64,000 nucleotides of DNA from Pontibacter sp. E15-1 (lineage in GTDB: Bacteria; Bacteroidota; Bacteroidia; Cytophagales; Hymenobacteraceae). The translations under genes were made by a program, and so were the position numbers. Location of the stretch: assembly GCF_022601975.1 (NCBI RefSeq), contig NZ_JAKVIR010000017.1:54504-118503 (forward strand), in the 5' to 3' direction. Shown here in pieces: positions 8,160 to 16,960 of this stretch (position 1 is its first letter; each line of letters opens with the position of its first letter). Below the pieces are notes generated by a model, which did not search any database, was not told the origin of the DNA, and saw only the letters and a list, made by a program, of their open reading frames with translations.

Positions 8160-11100
8160 TTACTCAAAGAGGTAACGGATACCCACCTGCCCCTGCCACC
8201 GGGAGTCGAACTGGGAGATGTTGTAGGCCGCGCTGTTTGGGTTGAACGTGAAGGTGGGTTGCCCGGCATCGTTTAGGCCCGCGAAGCGGATGATCTCGTT
8301 GGCCGAGTTACTGACAAAATACTGTCGCCCCCACGCTTTGTTCAGGAGGTTCCCCACATTAAAAATATCGAAGGTAAGCTGCAGCGTGTGCTTTTTCTCT
8401 GCCGCCGTAACGATGTAAAAGTTCTGAAGCAGCCGCACATCAAACTGGTGGGTCCAGGGCATGCGCGCACCGTGCCGCTCCGCATACTGCCCCCGCCGCC
8501 CGCTAAGGTAGTCATCCGAGGCGATAAAGGCGTCCAGCGCCGCCCACTGCGCATCGGGTGTGAAGGTGGTGCTACCCGAGGTAAAGGGCACCAGGTTTAT
8601 TTCGGCCTGCGAGCGGGGCACGTAGAGCAGGTCGTTGCTGCGGTTGCCGTCGCTGTTCAGGTCCTGGGCATACAGGTAGGTGAAGGGCAGCCCCGACTGG
8701 CCCTGGTAAAACAGCGACACGCTGGTTGAGAAATTGTTGGCGTACGCGAAGGTATACCCGCCCGACCCAATGATGCGGTGGCGTATGTCGAAGCGCGAGA
8801 AGCTCAGGGACGGGTTGTTGGGGTCGTTCACCACCTGGTTAAACTCCCAGTTGGAGAGGGCCGTGGAGCTGGTGCCGGAGTTCACGTCTTTGGACTTGCC
8901 ATAGGTATAGGCCAGCTTGGTTTGCAGCCCGTTCAGGAAATCCTTCTTCAGCTCGCCCGTTAGGCTATAGCGGTAGCCCCTGTCTGTGTTGTCGAGGAGG
9001 ATGACGTTGGTATAGTCCGGGTTGATGCGCCGGTTGTTTGTGACGGAGGGGTATACCTCCCGCGTGTCTGGCTCTGGCAGGTTGCCGGTGGGGGCCACCA
9101 GGTTCAGGTTCCGGTATACCACGTCGTTCAGGGTTTTGGAGTAGATCCCCTCCACGGTGGCCGTTACGTCGCCGGGCAGGGTATAGTCCAGGGCCAGGTT
9201 GCTGCGCCATACCTGCGGCAGTTTAAAGTCCTTGTCCACCACGTTCACCTCCACGGTGGTGTTGCTGGCCCCGGCGTTGCGCTGCTGGTCTACGTCTGTG
9301 ATAAACGCAGTGGGGTTGTTCTGAAACACGGTGCCGAAAATGGTGCCCGTGTTTGTGAACTGGTTGGAGAGCCAGACAAAGGGAACGCGGCCCGTAAAGA
9401 CGCCCGTCCCGCCGCGCAGTTGCAGGGAGCGGTCGTCGGTGGGGGTATAGTTAAAGCCGAAGCGCGGGGCCCAGAGCACGTTTCCGCCAGGGGTGCGGTC
9501 TGTTCTGATAGAGGGGTACAGGCTCCCGAAGTCTTGCTCGAACTGCAGGTTGCGAGGCGGCTCATCCGGGAAAACGGGTATGTCGATGCGCAGGCCGAGC
9601 GTGAAGCGCAGTTGCTCTGAGAGGGAGTACTCATCCTGCACATAAAAGCCGAGCTGCATGGCGTTGAACTCGGCGGCAGGCCTGGGGTCGTCGCTCAGCG
9701 AGTAGGTGGCCTGCACCCGCGAGGGCTTCCCGGCATAAAAATCATCCAGGCTGTTAAAGTCCCAGCGGCCGTTGAAGTTGTTGATGAACAGGTTCCGGAA
9801 CTTGAAAAACTCGTTGTGGGTGCCGACCGTGAAGTTGTGGCGACCCATGATGTAGCTGAAATTGTCGGTAATCTCGAAGAGGTCTTGGTCCAGCTCGTTG
9901 GCGGTGGAAGAGCGCTGCGCCCCAAACTCAAACGTGCCGATCGGGTCGGCGATGGTGACCTGCGGAAAGAGCGCGCCCACATGCGCGCGCCGGTCCCGGA
10001 TGCGGGAGTACCCCAGGATCAGCTTGTTGGAGAACTCGTTGCCAAAGCGGCTGTTAAGCTCCAGCACCGAGCTGTTGGTGGTGCTGGTGAACTGGTAAGC
10101 GTTGTTGCCAAACCTAACGAAGCTGCGGCTCCTGCTGAAATCGTCCTGGTAGGCGTCCACCACGTTGTGGCGGACGGTCAGCTGGTGGTTGTCGCTAATG
10201 TTCACGTCCAGCCTCCCGAAAAACTTGTCGCTGTTGGTCTCCCGGTCGAAAGTCCCCAACGAGCCCACGTCATACCCATACGTCTGCTGCACGAAGCTAG
10301 CCAACTGCTGCGCCGCGCCCAGCGGTATCTGCGACTCGGCCGAGCCGGGCGCAAACCGGACGGGCTCTGTGATGCGGGTCGCGTCGTAGTTGAAGAAGAA
10401 GAACACCTTGTCGCGCAGGACAGGGCCGCCCACCCGCACGCCATACTGGTAGTTGTTGAACTCGTCGGCCCGCAGGCGCGGGCCTTCCACGGCCTTGCCA
10501 ATGGTTTTCTCGTTGCGGCCAAACACGTAGGCCGACCCCGTAAAGCTGTTGGAGCCGGAGCGGGTAACGGCGTTTATACCGCCGCCCGTAAAGTTTCCCA
10601 GCTTCACGTCGTAGGGGGCCACCACCACCTGTATCTGCTCAATGGCGTCGAGGGAGATGGGCTGCGTACCCGCCTGCCCGCCCGGGGTGCCGCTTCCGGC
10701 AAGCCCGAACACGTCGTTGTTCACGGCCCCGTCGATGGTGATGTTGTTGTAGCGGTTGTTGGAGCCGGCAATGGAGTTGCCCGACGCCTGCGGGGTGAGG
10801 CGGGTGAAGTCCTGGAGGCTGCGGCTAAGCGTGGGCAGGTTCTCCAGTTGCTCCCGCGACACGTTGGTGGCGGCACCGGTCCGTTCCTGGTTAAAAACCT
10901 CGTGCTTCTCGCCGATCACCTGCACCTCGCTCAGCTGGCGGCTGCCCTCGGCAAGCACAAGGTCGATGCGGGCAGTCTGGCCCAGGCTCAGCATCACGCC
11001 GCTCGTGGCCTGCTCCTGGTAACCGACGTAGGAAGACCGGACGGTATAAGGGCCGCCCACCCGCATGTTCTGGATCGTGTAGCGGCCCTCGGCGTCTGTG

Positions 11101-11285
11101 CCTGCCACATACTGCGTGTTAGTGGGCGTGTGCACGGCTATCACGGTGGCACCGGGCAGCGTGGCGCCGCTTTGGTCTTTTACAGTGCCAATGAGCGAGG
11201 CCGTGGTGGCCCCCTGTGCCCATACCGTTTGCACCGCAAGGCACAGGGCCACGCAAAGGAATAGTTTTTTGTAGAAAAATCTCAT
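8160..11285 (-). CDS. Second Oar-like TonB-dependent receptor
   Basis: A 1041-aa outer-membrane receptor paralogous to 327-3587. The signal peptide ends VQTVWAQG. The next domain reads GTVKDQSGATLPGATVIAV and continues with a stretch nearly identical to that of its paralogue (HTPTNTQYVAGT, MRVGGPYTV, SSYVGYQEQ). Plug and barrel follow and end in QVGIRYLFE. The two receptors share the order of conserved blocks (NVSREQLENLPTLSRSLQDF, PISLDAIEQIQV, GINAVTRSGSN), so they arose from one ancestor. This copy is clearly more GC-rich in silent positions than the first. No good promoter match was found between its ATG and the NlpC/P60 gene upstream, so its transcription start is unclear. Substrate unknown; in other species the Oar group has been tied to export or surface functions. 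Confidence 0.9.
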   Translation of the reverse strand: MRFFYKKLFLCVALCLAVQTVWAQGATTASLIGTVKDQSGATLPGATVIAVHTPTNTQYVAGTDAEGRYTIQNMRVGGPYTVRSSYVGYQEQATSGVMLSLGQTARIDLVLAEGSRQLSEVQVIGEKHEVFNQERTGAATNVSREQLENLPTLSRSLQDFTRLTPQASGNSIAGSNNRYNNITIDGAVNNDVFGLAGSGTPGGQAGTQPISLDAIEQIQVVVAPYDVKLGNFTGGGINAVTRSGSNSFTGSAYVFGRNEKTIGKAVEGPRLRADEFNNYQYGVRVGGPVLRDKVFFFFNYDATRITEPVRFAPGSAESQIPLGAAQQLASFVQQTYGYDVGSLGTFDRETNSDKFFGRLDVNISDNHQLTVRHNVVDAYQDDFSRSRSFVRFGNNAYQFTSTTNSSVLELNSRFGNEFSNKLILGYSRIRDRRAHVGALFPQVTIADPIGTFEFGAQRSSTANELDQDLFEITDNFSYIMGRHNFTVGTHNEFFKFRNLFINNFNGRWDFNSLDDFYAGKPSRVQATYSLSDDPRPAAEFNAMQLGFYVQDEYSLSEQLRFTLGLRIDIPVFPDEPPRNLQFEQDFGSLYPSIRTDRTPGGNVLWAPRFGFNYTPTDDRSLQLRGGTGVFTGRVPFVWLSNQFTNTGTIFGTVFQNNPTAFITDVDQQRNAGASNTTVEVNVVDKDFKLPQVWRSNLALDYTLPGDVTATVEGIYSKTLNDVVYRNLNLVAPTGNLPEPDTREVYPSVTNNRRINPDYTNVILLDNTDRGYRYSLTGELKKDFLNGLQTKLAYTYGKSKDVNSGTSSTALSNWEFNQVVNDPNNPSLSFSRFDIRHRIIGSGGYTFAYANNFSTSVSLFYQGQSGLPFTYLYAQDLNSDGNRSNDLLYVPRSQAEINLVPFTSGSTTFTPDAQWAALDAFIASDDYLSGRRGQYAERHGARMPWTHQFDVRLLQNFYIVTAAEKKHTLQLTFDIFNVGNLLNKAWGRQYFVSNSANEIIRFAGLNDAGQPTFTFNPNSAAYNISQFDSRWQGQVGIRYLFE

Positions 11286-11403
11286 AGCTCCTAATAACTA
11301 GTTGAACAGCAATTGTTTACTTAGTTATTAAGTACGTGGGCAGATTATGCCGGGATCACGCTTTGCCTGAAATTAACAGAACCGCAACAGGCAGCGCCGC
11401 AGG

Positions 11404-12045
11404 CTAAAACACGGGTGGCCTGACGGCTTTGATGAAGATTTTCTGGTAATGGTCGGCGTATAAGTTAGCCTCGATCACGCCCAGCGAAGAGGAGGCATGT
11501 ATAAACCGCACGTCTTCTTTGCCGTTCACCTCGGTTACCATACCCACGTGCGTGATGTTGTTGCTGAACCTGTTGGCCCCGAAAAACACGAGGTCACCCT
11601 CCTTGATATCCTTTGGCCGTACCTTTTTGCCATAATCGCCCTGCTCGTCGGAGGTGCGGGGCAGGTTCACGTTGATGCTCTGGAAGGAGGTGCACAGCAG
11701 GCCGGAGCAGTCCATACCCACGCGTGTGGTGCCGCCCCATTTATACGGCACGCCGGTGTATGAGCGGGCCGCCTCAATCACGGTGGCCACATCCCGATCA
11801 AGGTTCTTGCTCGACCGGACACGGGTACGGCTGGTGCGGTCTTTGGAGGCAGAGGCAACGCTCTTCCCGCCCGTGCCAGACCGGCCCCCCTGGCGCTTCT
11901 CCGCCGCTATCTCCCTGGCTGATTTATACTGCTCGCCACGTTTGCTGAACACCGGCTGCGAGGATTGGCAGGAAGCCATCAGAAACATTAAAAATGTAAT
12001 GAGGGCAGCAGTAGTAAAATGTGTTTTCAAAGCGTATTTTAGCAT
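11404..12045 (-). CDS. NlpC/P60-family lipoprotein, peptidoglycan endopeptidase
   Basis: The 213-aa protein is predicted to cleave peptidoglycan stem peptides at the cell envelope. The signal ends FLMASC (Cys26), a lipobox. A basic, Ser/Gly-rich linker (about 35-80) leads into the NlpC/P60 domain (about 84-210). The catalytic Cys113 lies in MDCSGL, and His166 (THVGMV) and His183 (FIHASS) complete the expected Cys-His-His set; WGG and GDLVFF are also typical. Its start is 59 bp from that of the divergent FAD oxidoreductase gene. All catalytic residues are present, so it should be active. Confidence 0.9.
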   Translation of the reverse strand: MLKYALKTHFTTAALITFLMFLMASCQSSQPVFSKRGEQYKSAREIAAEKRQGGRSGTGGKSVASASKDRTSRTRVRSSKNLDRDVATVIEAARSYTGVPYKWGGTTRVGMDCSGLLCTSFQSINVNLPRTSDEQGDYGKKVRPKDIKEGDLVFFGANRFSNNITHVGMVTEVNGKEDVRFIHASSSLGVIEANLYADHYQKIFIKAVRPPVF

Positions 12046-12104
12046 GCGTAAAGTAACCTTTTGTAACGGAGGGCTAAAATACAGAGAAGCCGCCCCTTTT
12101 AAAA

Positions 12105-13508
12105 ATGAAATTCAACCCAATCTCTTTAGAAGCCCTCAAAGCCCTCTCTGCCATGGTAGGGCCGGAGCATGTGGTGCTGCCCGCCGCCACTGCCGACATG
12201 CTGCGCTATACCCACGACGAGACCGAGGACCTGCGCTTCGAGCCGGAGGTGGTGCTCAAACCTGCTAACGCCACAGAGATCGGCCTTATTATGAAGTTTT
12301 GTCACGAAAACTTTATCCCCGTGACCCCACGCGGCGCAGGCACGGGGCTGAGCGGCGGGGCGCTGGCCCTGCACAAAGGCGTGATCCTGTCTACGGAGCG
12401 GCTGAACAGGATCCTTGACATCGACGAGCGCAATCTGCAGGCCACCGTGGAGCCGGGCGTGATCACGCAGGTGTTTCAGGAGGCGGTGATCGCGCGCGGG
12501 CTCTATTATCCGCCTGACCCCTCCAGCCGGGGAAGCTGCTTTCTGGGGGGCAACCTGAGCCAGTCGAGCGGCGGGCCGCGGGCCGTGAAGTATGGGGTAA
12601 CCAAAGACTACGTGCTGAACATGGAGGTAGTGCTGCCGACCGGGGAGATCACCTGGACCGGAGCCAACGTCCTGAAAAACGCCACCGGCTATAACCTGAC
12701 GCAACTGATGATCGGGAGCGAGGGCACGCTGGGCATCATCACCAGAATCGTGTTCAGGCTCATCCCATACCCTCCGCAGAACCTGGTGCTGCTTGTGCCC
12801 TTCCGTAAAGAGGAGGAAGCCTGTGCGGCCGTGTCCAAAATCTTCATGGCGGGGCTGGTGCCCTCTGCGCTGGAGTTTATGGAGCGCGAGGCCATCGAGT
12901 GGGCCGACCGTTACCTCAATTTCACCATAGCCCGGCCCGCCGACGAGCGGGCCCACCTGCTGATCGAGCTGGACGGCAATGAGATGGAGCAGCTCTATAA
13001 GGATGCCGAGCGGCTATATGCGGTGCTGGAGCAGTTTGACGTGGGCGACATACTGGTGGCAGACACTGAAAAGCAGAAAAACGACCTGTGGCAACTCCGC
13101 CGCAATGTGGCGCACGCCGTTAAAGCAAACTCTATCTATAAGGAGGAAGACACGGTGGTGCCGCGCGCGGAGCTCCCTGCGCTGCTAAAGGGCGTGAAGG
13201 AGATCGGGGCAAGGTATAACTTTAAATCCGTGTGCTACGGCCACGCCGGCGACGGAAACCTGCATATGAACATCGTGAAGGCAGGTATGAGCGATGAGGA
13301 CTGGAACAACAAGCTACAGGAAGGCATCCGGGAGATTTTCGACCTCTGCGTGCGCCTGGGCGGCACCATATCCGGCGAGCACGGCATCGGTCTGGTGCAG
13401 CGCCCCTACATTGGCATCGCGCTGAACGAGGTGCAATTGCGGCTGATGCGCGGCATCAAAAACCTCTTCGACCCGCACGGCATCCTGAACCCCGGCAAGA
13501 TATTTTAA
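12105..13508 (+). CDS. FAD-linked oxidoreductase, GlcD / D-lactate dehydrogenase family
   Basis: The 467-aa flavoprotein probably oxidises a 2-hydroxyacid such as glycolate or D-lactate. The N-terminal FAD-binding PCMH domain (about 40-220) shows PRGAGTGLSGGALAL, GGNLSQSSGGPRAVKYG and IGSEGTLGIITRI. The C-terminal FAD-oxidase domain shows YGHAGDGNLHMNI and the final SGEHGIGLVQRPY, both hallmarks of the GlcD group. Length is normal for GlcD. No GlcE or GlcF partner lies beside it, so it may work alone. Substrate choice between glycolate and D-lactate cannot be settled here. Confidence 0.9.
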   Translation: MKFNPISLEALKALSAMVGPEHVVLPAATADMLRYTHDETEDLRFEPEVVLKPANATEIGLIMKFCHENFIPVTPRGAGTGLSGGALALHKGVILSTERLNRILDIDERNLQATVEPGVITQVFQEAVIARGLYYPPDPSSRGSCFLGGNLSQSSGGPRAVKYGVTKDYVLNMEVVLPTGEITWTGANVLKNATGYNLTQLMIGSEGTLGIITRIVFRLIPYPPQNLVLLVPFRKEEEACAAVSKIFMAGLVPSALEFMEREAIEWADRYLNFTIARPADERAHLLIELDGNEMEQLYKDAERLYAVLEQFDVGDILVADTEKQKNDLWQLRRNVAHAVKANSIYKEEDTVVPRAELPALLKGVKEIGARYNFKSVCYGHAGDGNLHMNIVKAGMSDEDWNNKLQEGIREIFDLCVRLGGTISGEHGIGLVQRPYIGIALNEVQLRLMRGIKNLFDPHGILNPGKIF

Positions 13509-13557
13509 GCGCACCGACAATTTTCGCTCCCGAAAGATGAGTGTTAAACATGCCCGG

Positions 13558-13600
13558 ATACAGAAATGGCGCAGAAGGATTTCCTGCGCCATTTCTGTAT
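13558..13600. terminator. 17-bp inverted repeat between convergent genes
   Basis: Perfect arms (13558-13574 and 13584-13600, core CAGAAATGGCGCAG) surround a 9-nt loop, between the FAD oxidoreductase and the minus-strand genes that end at 13649. There is no T-run after it on either strand, so it may be a processing or stabilising hairpin rather than a classical terminator. Confidence 0.6.
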
Positions 13601-13648
13601 AAGTATGTATAAGTATAAAGATGTTGGCTGGGAGCCAGGGGTATGGGT

Positions 13649-13897
13649 TTACTCCGGCTTGTCGCTCAGTTCGCCCGGCATGCTCTCTGCCAGCTTGCAT
13701 TCCAAGTCCCGCAGGTTCATCCACGACTGCATCAGGTTCAGGTGCGACTCGTTCAGCGGCGCGTGGTGGGAGTTATCGGTATAGGTTTCCTGCTTTGGGC
13801 TGGCTATTGAAAAGAGCAGGTCCTGCGGTTGGTTGATTTTTTCGGTTGACGGATGCGCCTGTAAGATCGCCTCCTGCAATGATTTGTTGGTTTCCAT
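13649..13897 (-). CDS. Small hypothetical protein (82 aa) downstream of the hydrolase
   Basis: A polar 82-residue protein with no signal peptide or membrane segment and no recognised family. The C-terminal part (HLNLMQSWMNLRDLECKLAE) is predicted helical. It begins 13 bp after the end of the hydrolase gene on the same strand, so the two are probably co-transcribed. Support is its operon position and a plausible amino-acid make-up; it could be a chance ORF. Confidence 0.5.
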   Translation of the reverse strand: METNKSLQEAILQAHPSTEKINQPQDLLFSIASPKQETYTDNSHHAPLNESHLNLMQSWMNLRDLECKLAESMPGELSDKPE

Positions 13898-13910
13898 ATG
13901 ATTGATGGGT

Positions 13911-14807
13911 TTAATGGTGATGTACTAGCTCTCTCTTTTTACTTTCCTCCTGCACAAAATTGCTCACGTAGTTGGCTATTTCCTCGGCGCTCTCCTCCTG
14001 CAGAAAGTGTCCGCAGCCCTCAAAGGGAATCACGTACGACTCATGGAAAAACTTTTTCCAGCTCAGCAGCGCTCCCTTCTGGATTAGCTTGTCGCGCTCT
14101 CCCCAGAGGATCAGGGTTGGGATGTCCTGGATTTTCTGGCGGCCTTTCCAGAGTTCTTCGTACCAGCGCGTGATGCCAACCAACTCGCGGGCAAAGGATA
14201 GCGTGCTCACGTTGTCGTTGGGGCTGCCCAGGGCGTTCACGTAGTGCTGCCGGATTTGCTCCGGCATTTTTTCCTTGCCCTCAAACAGCTCGTCGATCAG
14301 GGTATGCGTCGGCACATTGAGCTTGGAGTGCAGGAACTTGCCCAGTGGCCCCACCAGGTACTTGCTGGTGCCGCTAAGGGTCTGGTGCTTCGACAGCGAC
14401 CAGGTCCAGGAGTTGAGCATCACGATTTTGCTCACCTTCTCAGGGTGCCTGATGGCATAGGCAAAACCGATAGGCGCCCCAAAGTCGTGGACCAGCAGCG
14501 TGATGTCCTTCAGTTTCAGGTGCTCCATCAGCTGCTCGAAGTTGGCGGCGTGGGCCCGCGGCTTGTAGCTCCAGTCCTTGGGTTTGTCAGACAGGCCAAA
14601 GCCCAGCATGTCCATGGCAATGCAGCGGTATTTCTTGCGCAGTATCTTAATCAGGTTGCGGTACAGAAATGACCAGACGGGGGTGCCGTGTACCATCACA
14701 ATGGGCGGGCCCTCTCCCTCGTCTACGTAATGCATTCTGCCCGCCTCTAATTGTAAATATTTGGATTCAAAAGGATACTCCTTCCTATCCAGCCACTCTG
14801 GTTCCAT
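13911..14807 (-). CDS. Alpha/beta hydrolase, haloalkane-dehalogenase-like
   Basis: The 298-aa single-domain alpha/beta hydrolase carries HGTPVWSFLYR (40-50, oxyanion region), a predicted nucleophile Asp108 in VHDFGAPIGFAY, an acid Asp239 in WGERDKL and a base His267 in GCGHFLQEE. The Asp nucleophile and overall pattern match haloalkane dehalogenases and epoxide hydrolases. In true dehalogenases the nucleophile is normally followed by Trp, which helps hold the halide. Here it is Phe109, so halide release is doubtful. It is cytoplasmic (no signal). The 82-aa gene at 13649-13897 follows it on the same strand. Confidence 0.85.
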   Translation of the reverse strand: MEPEWLDRKEYPFESKYLQLEAGRMHYVDEGEGPPIVMVHGTPVWSFLYRNLIKILRKKYRCIAMDMLGFGLSDKPKDWSYKPRAHAANFEQLMEHLKLKDITLLVHDFGAPIGFAYAIRHPEKVSKIVMLNSWTWSLSKHQTLSGTSKYLVGPLGKFLHSKLNVPTHTLIDELFEGKEKMPEQIRQHYVNALGSPNDNVSTLSFARELVGITRWYEELWKGRQKIQDIPTLILWGERDKLIQKGALLSWKKFFHESYVIPFEGCGHFLQEESAEEIANYVSNFVQEESKKRELVHHH

Positions 14808-14964
14808 ATAAAAAATGTAGGGTGTTTGGTCTTGGTTCTATACCTTTTATACGGTGTCGGGTTGTGAGGCAGTGCAAAAAAAGAAGCCCGGGAGGTATAA
14901 AATTTAGTTGCCATGGCAGATGGGCGGGCTAGGGTTTAAAATATGGCTATATTTACGCTTGCGT

Positions 14965-16869
14965 ATGTGTGGGATAACAGGAGTTTTTGCGTTTACCGAA
15001 GCTGGCCGCAACGCGCAGGGGCGGCTCCCGGGCGCCGTGGCCGCGCTGCACCACCGGGGCCCCGACGCGGAAGGGGTATACGTGCACGGCCCCGTGGCGC
15101 TGGGCCACCGTCGGCTCGCCCTGATTGCGCCCTCGCCCGCCGCACACCAGCCATTCACGAGCAGCGACGGCCGCTATACCCTTGTTTTCAACGGCGAGAT
15201 TTTTAACTACGGCAAGCTGCGGAAAGAGCTGGAAGCCAGGGGCGCCTGCTTTCGCACCAACTCCGACACCGAGGTGCTGCTGCACCTGTATGCGCGCGAG
15301 CGGCAGGAATGCCTAAAAAAGCTGACAGGTTTTTTCGCGCTGGCCATCTACGACGCCGTGGAGGAAAGCCTGTTCCTGGCCCGCGACCGCTACGGCGAAA
15401 AACCCCTGCTCTATTACAAAAGCGCCGACCATTTCCTGTTCGGCTCCGAGATGGCGGCCCTGCTGCAACTCGGCGTGCCGCGCGAGGTGGATTATACCTC
15501 CCTTTACCAGTACCTGCAGCTCACCTACGTGCCCGCCCCCGCCAGCATGCTCAAAAATGTGAAGAAGCTCCTGCCGGGCCAAGCCTTAATCATACAGCGC
15601 AACCGGGTGCAGGAGCACACCTGGTACCGACTCCCCTTCGACGGGGAAAAGGCCGCCCAGAACCCCCTGACCTATACCCAGCAGCAGGCCAAGCTCCGGA
15701 AACTGCTGCAGCAGGCCGTGTCGGACAGGCTGGTGGCCGATGTGCCGGTGGGGGCTTTCCTCAGCGGTGGCCTCGACTCGTCGGTGGTGGTGGCGCTGGC
15801 CGCGCAGCAGGTCCCGAGGCTGAAGACCTATGCCGTCGGTTTCCCGGAGCAGCCTCTTTTTGATGAGACCCGCTACGCACGGCTGGTGGCAACGCAGTAC
15901 GACACAGATCATACCGAACTCCGCCTGTCTACTTACGACCTCTACAAAAGCCTCTCCGGGATGCTGGACAGCCTGAGCGAGCCCTTTGCAGACTCCTCGG
16001 CGCTGGCCGTGTACGCCCTGAGCAAGCACGTGGGGCAGGAGATGAAGGCCGTGCTGAGCGGCGATGGGGCCGATGAGCTTTTCGCAGGGTATAACAAGCA
16101 CCGCGCTGAGTATTTGGCCCAGTCGGGCGGTATGGCGGCAGGGGCAGTCAGGCAGCTGAAGTTTTTATGGGATGCCCTGCCCAAGGCGCGTAACTCTTTT
16201 GCCGCAAACAAAGTAAGGCAACTGCAACGTTTTGCGGCAGGGGCGTCCATGGCCCCGGCAGCGCGCTACTGGTTCTGGGCCACGTGGCAGCAGGAAACGG
16301 ATGCCCTGGCGCTTTTGGCTCCCCAGCACAGAGCTTCTGCACAGAGCAGGTTATGCCGAGCCCGAAAAAACAGGTTATTGGATTGTGTTGATAAAAACTT
16401 TTATAATATTAATAACGTACTTTGTGCGGACTGGCAATTGGTGCTCGCAAACGACATGCTCCCGAAGATCGACCTGATGGGAATGGCCAATGGCCTGGAG
16501 ATCCGCAGCCCCTACCTGGACCATCGGCTGGTGAAGTTTGCATTCTCCTTGCCCGGCACTTCCAAGATTGATGGGAAGCAGCAGAAAAAGCTGATGCGGG
16601 ACACCTTTCAGGAACTGCTTCCGCCTGCGTTGCACGGGAGGCCAAAGCAGGGCTTTGAGATTCCGCTGCGCTCCTTCTTGCAAACAGAGGGTAAATGCCT
16701 GGTGAATGAGCTGCTTTCGGACAGGTATGTGGCGGCGCAGGGGATTTTTGACGTGCAGCATACCCAGCGTATCCGCAGGCAATTGTATGCGGAGAATGCG
16801 GCCCCGGTTGAGAGCACAGCCTGGACGCTGCTGGTGTTCCAGCACTGGTGGCAGCGGTATATGAGTTGA
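14965..16869 (+). CDS. asnB: Glutamine-dependent asparagine synthase (AsnB family)
   Basis: A 634-aa protein from the chosen start. That start (14965, MCGITGVFAF) is set by Cys2, which must be N-terminal after Met removal to act as the glutaminase nucleophile; the longer frame from 14908 would bury it. The glutaminase domain (about 1-200) has HHRGPD and FNGEIFNY. The synthetase domain has the PP-loop SGGLDSS at 267-273 and SGDGADELFAGY. The reaction is transfer of amide nitrogen to an ATP-activated carboxylate, classically aspartate. Because it sits just ahead of UDP-glucuronate/UDP-xylose genes and glycosyltransferases, it could instead amidate a uronic acid, as some AsnB paralogues in glycan clusters do. 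That is inference. The AT-rich sequence just ahead (TATATTTA, 14947-14954) may be a promoter element with a very short leader. Confidence 0.9.
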   Translation: MCGITGVFAFTEAGRNAQGRLPGAVAALHHRGPDAEGVYVHGPVALGHRRLALIAPSPAAHQPFTSSDGRYTLVFNGEIFNYGKLRKELEARGACFRTNSDTEVLLHLYARERQECLKKLTGFFALAIYDAVEESLFLARDRYGEKPLLYYKSADHFLFGSEMAALLQLGVPREVDYTSLYQYLQLTYVPAPASMLKNVKKLLPGQALIIQRNRVQEHTWYRLPFDGEKAAQNPLTYTQQQAKLRKLLQQAVSDRLVADVPVGAFLSGGLDSSVVVALAAQQVPRLKTYAVGFPEQPLFDETRYARLVATQYDTDHTELRLSTYDLYKSLSGMLDSLSEPFADSSALAVYALSKHVGQEMKAVLSGDGADELFAGYNKHRAEYLAQSGGMAAGAVRQLKFLWDALPKARNSFAANKVRQLQRFAAGASMAPAARYWFWATWQQETDALALLAPQHRASAQSRLCRARKNRLLDCVDKNFYNINNVLCADWQLVLANDMLPKIDLMGMANGLEIRSPYLDHRLVKFAFSLPGTSKIDGKQQKKLMRDTFQELLPPALHGRPKQGFEIPLRSFLQTEGKCLVNELLSDRYVAAQGIFDVQHTQRIRRQLYAENAAPVESTAWTLLVFQHWWQRYMS

Positions 16870-16927
16870 AATAGGAAATTTTTAAGTTAATACACTTCGT
16901 AGGTATACTTTTTTAAGAGAATAGAAT

Positions 16928-16935
16928 TATATTTG
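16928..16935 (+). promoter_or_regulatory. Predicted -7 box of the ugd-uxs operon
   Basis: TATATTTG, an exact TAnnTTTG match, lies 25 bases ahead of the ugd ATG. No clear TTG was found at the expected upstream distance, so this is a partial promoter match. Confidence 0.45.
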
Positions 16936-16960
16936 TCGCTATATTAAGATTTAACTAATT

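Noticed and set aside
9816..11264. 482-aa plus-strand ORF opposite the second Oar-like receptor
   Set aside because: It is entirely antisense to a gene with a clear signal peptide, domains and barrel. Its composition is rich in Val, His, Gly and Ala, as expected from reading a GC-rich gene backwards.
12126..12956. 276-aa minus-strand ORF opposite the FAD oxidoreductase
   Set aside because: Antisense to GlcD-type motifs and of skewed composition.
14908..14964. Longer start for the AsnB protein
   Set aside because: It would put 19 residues ahead of the Cys that must be at the N-terminus for glutaminase activity.
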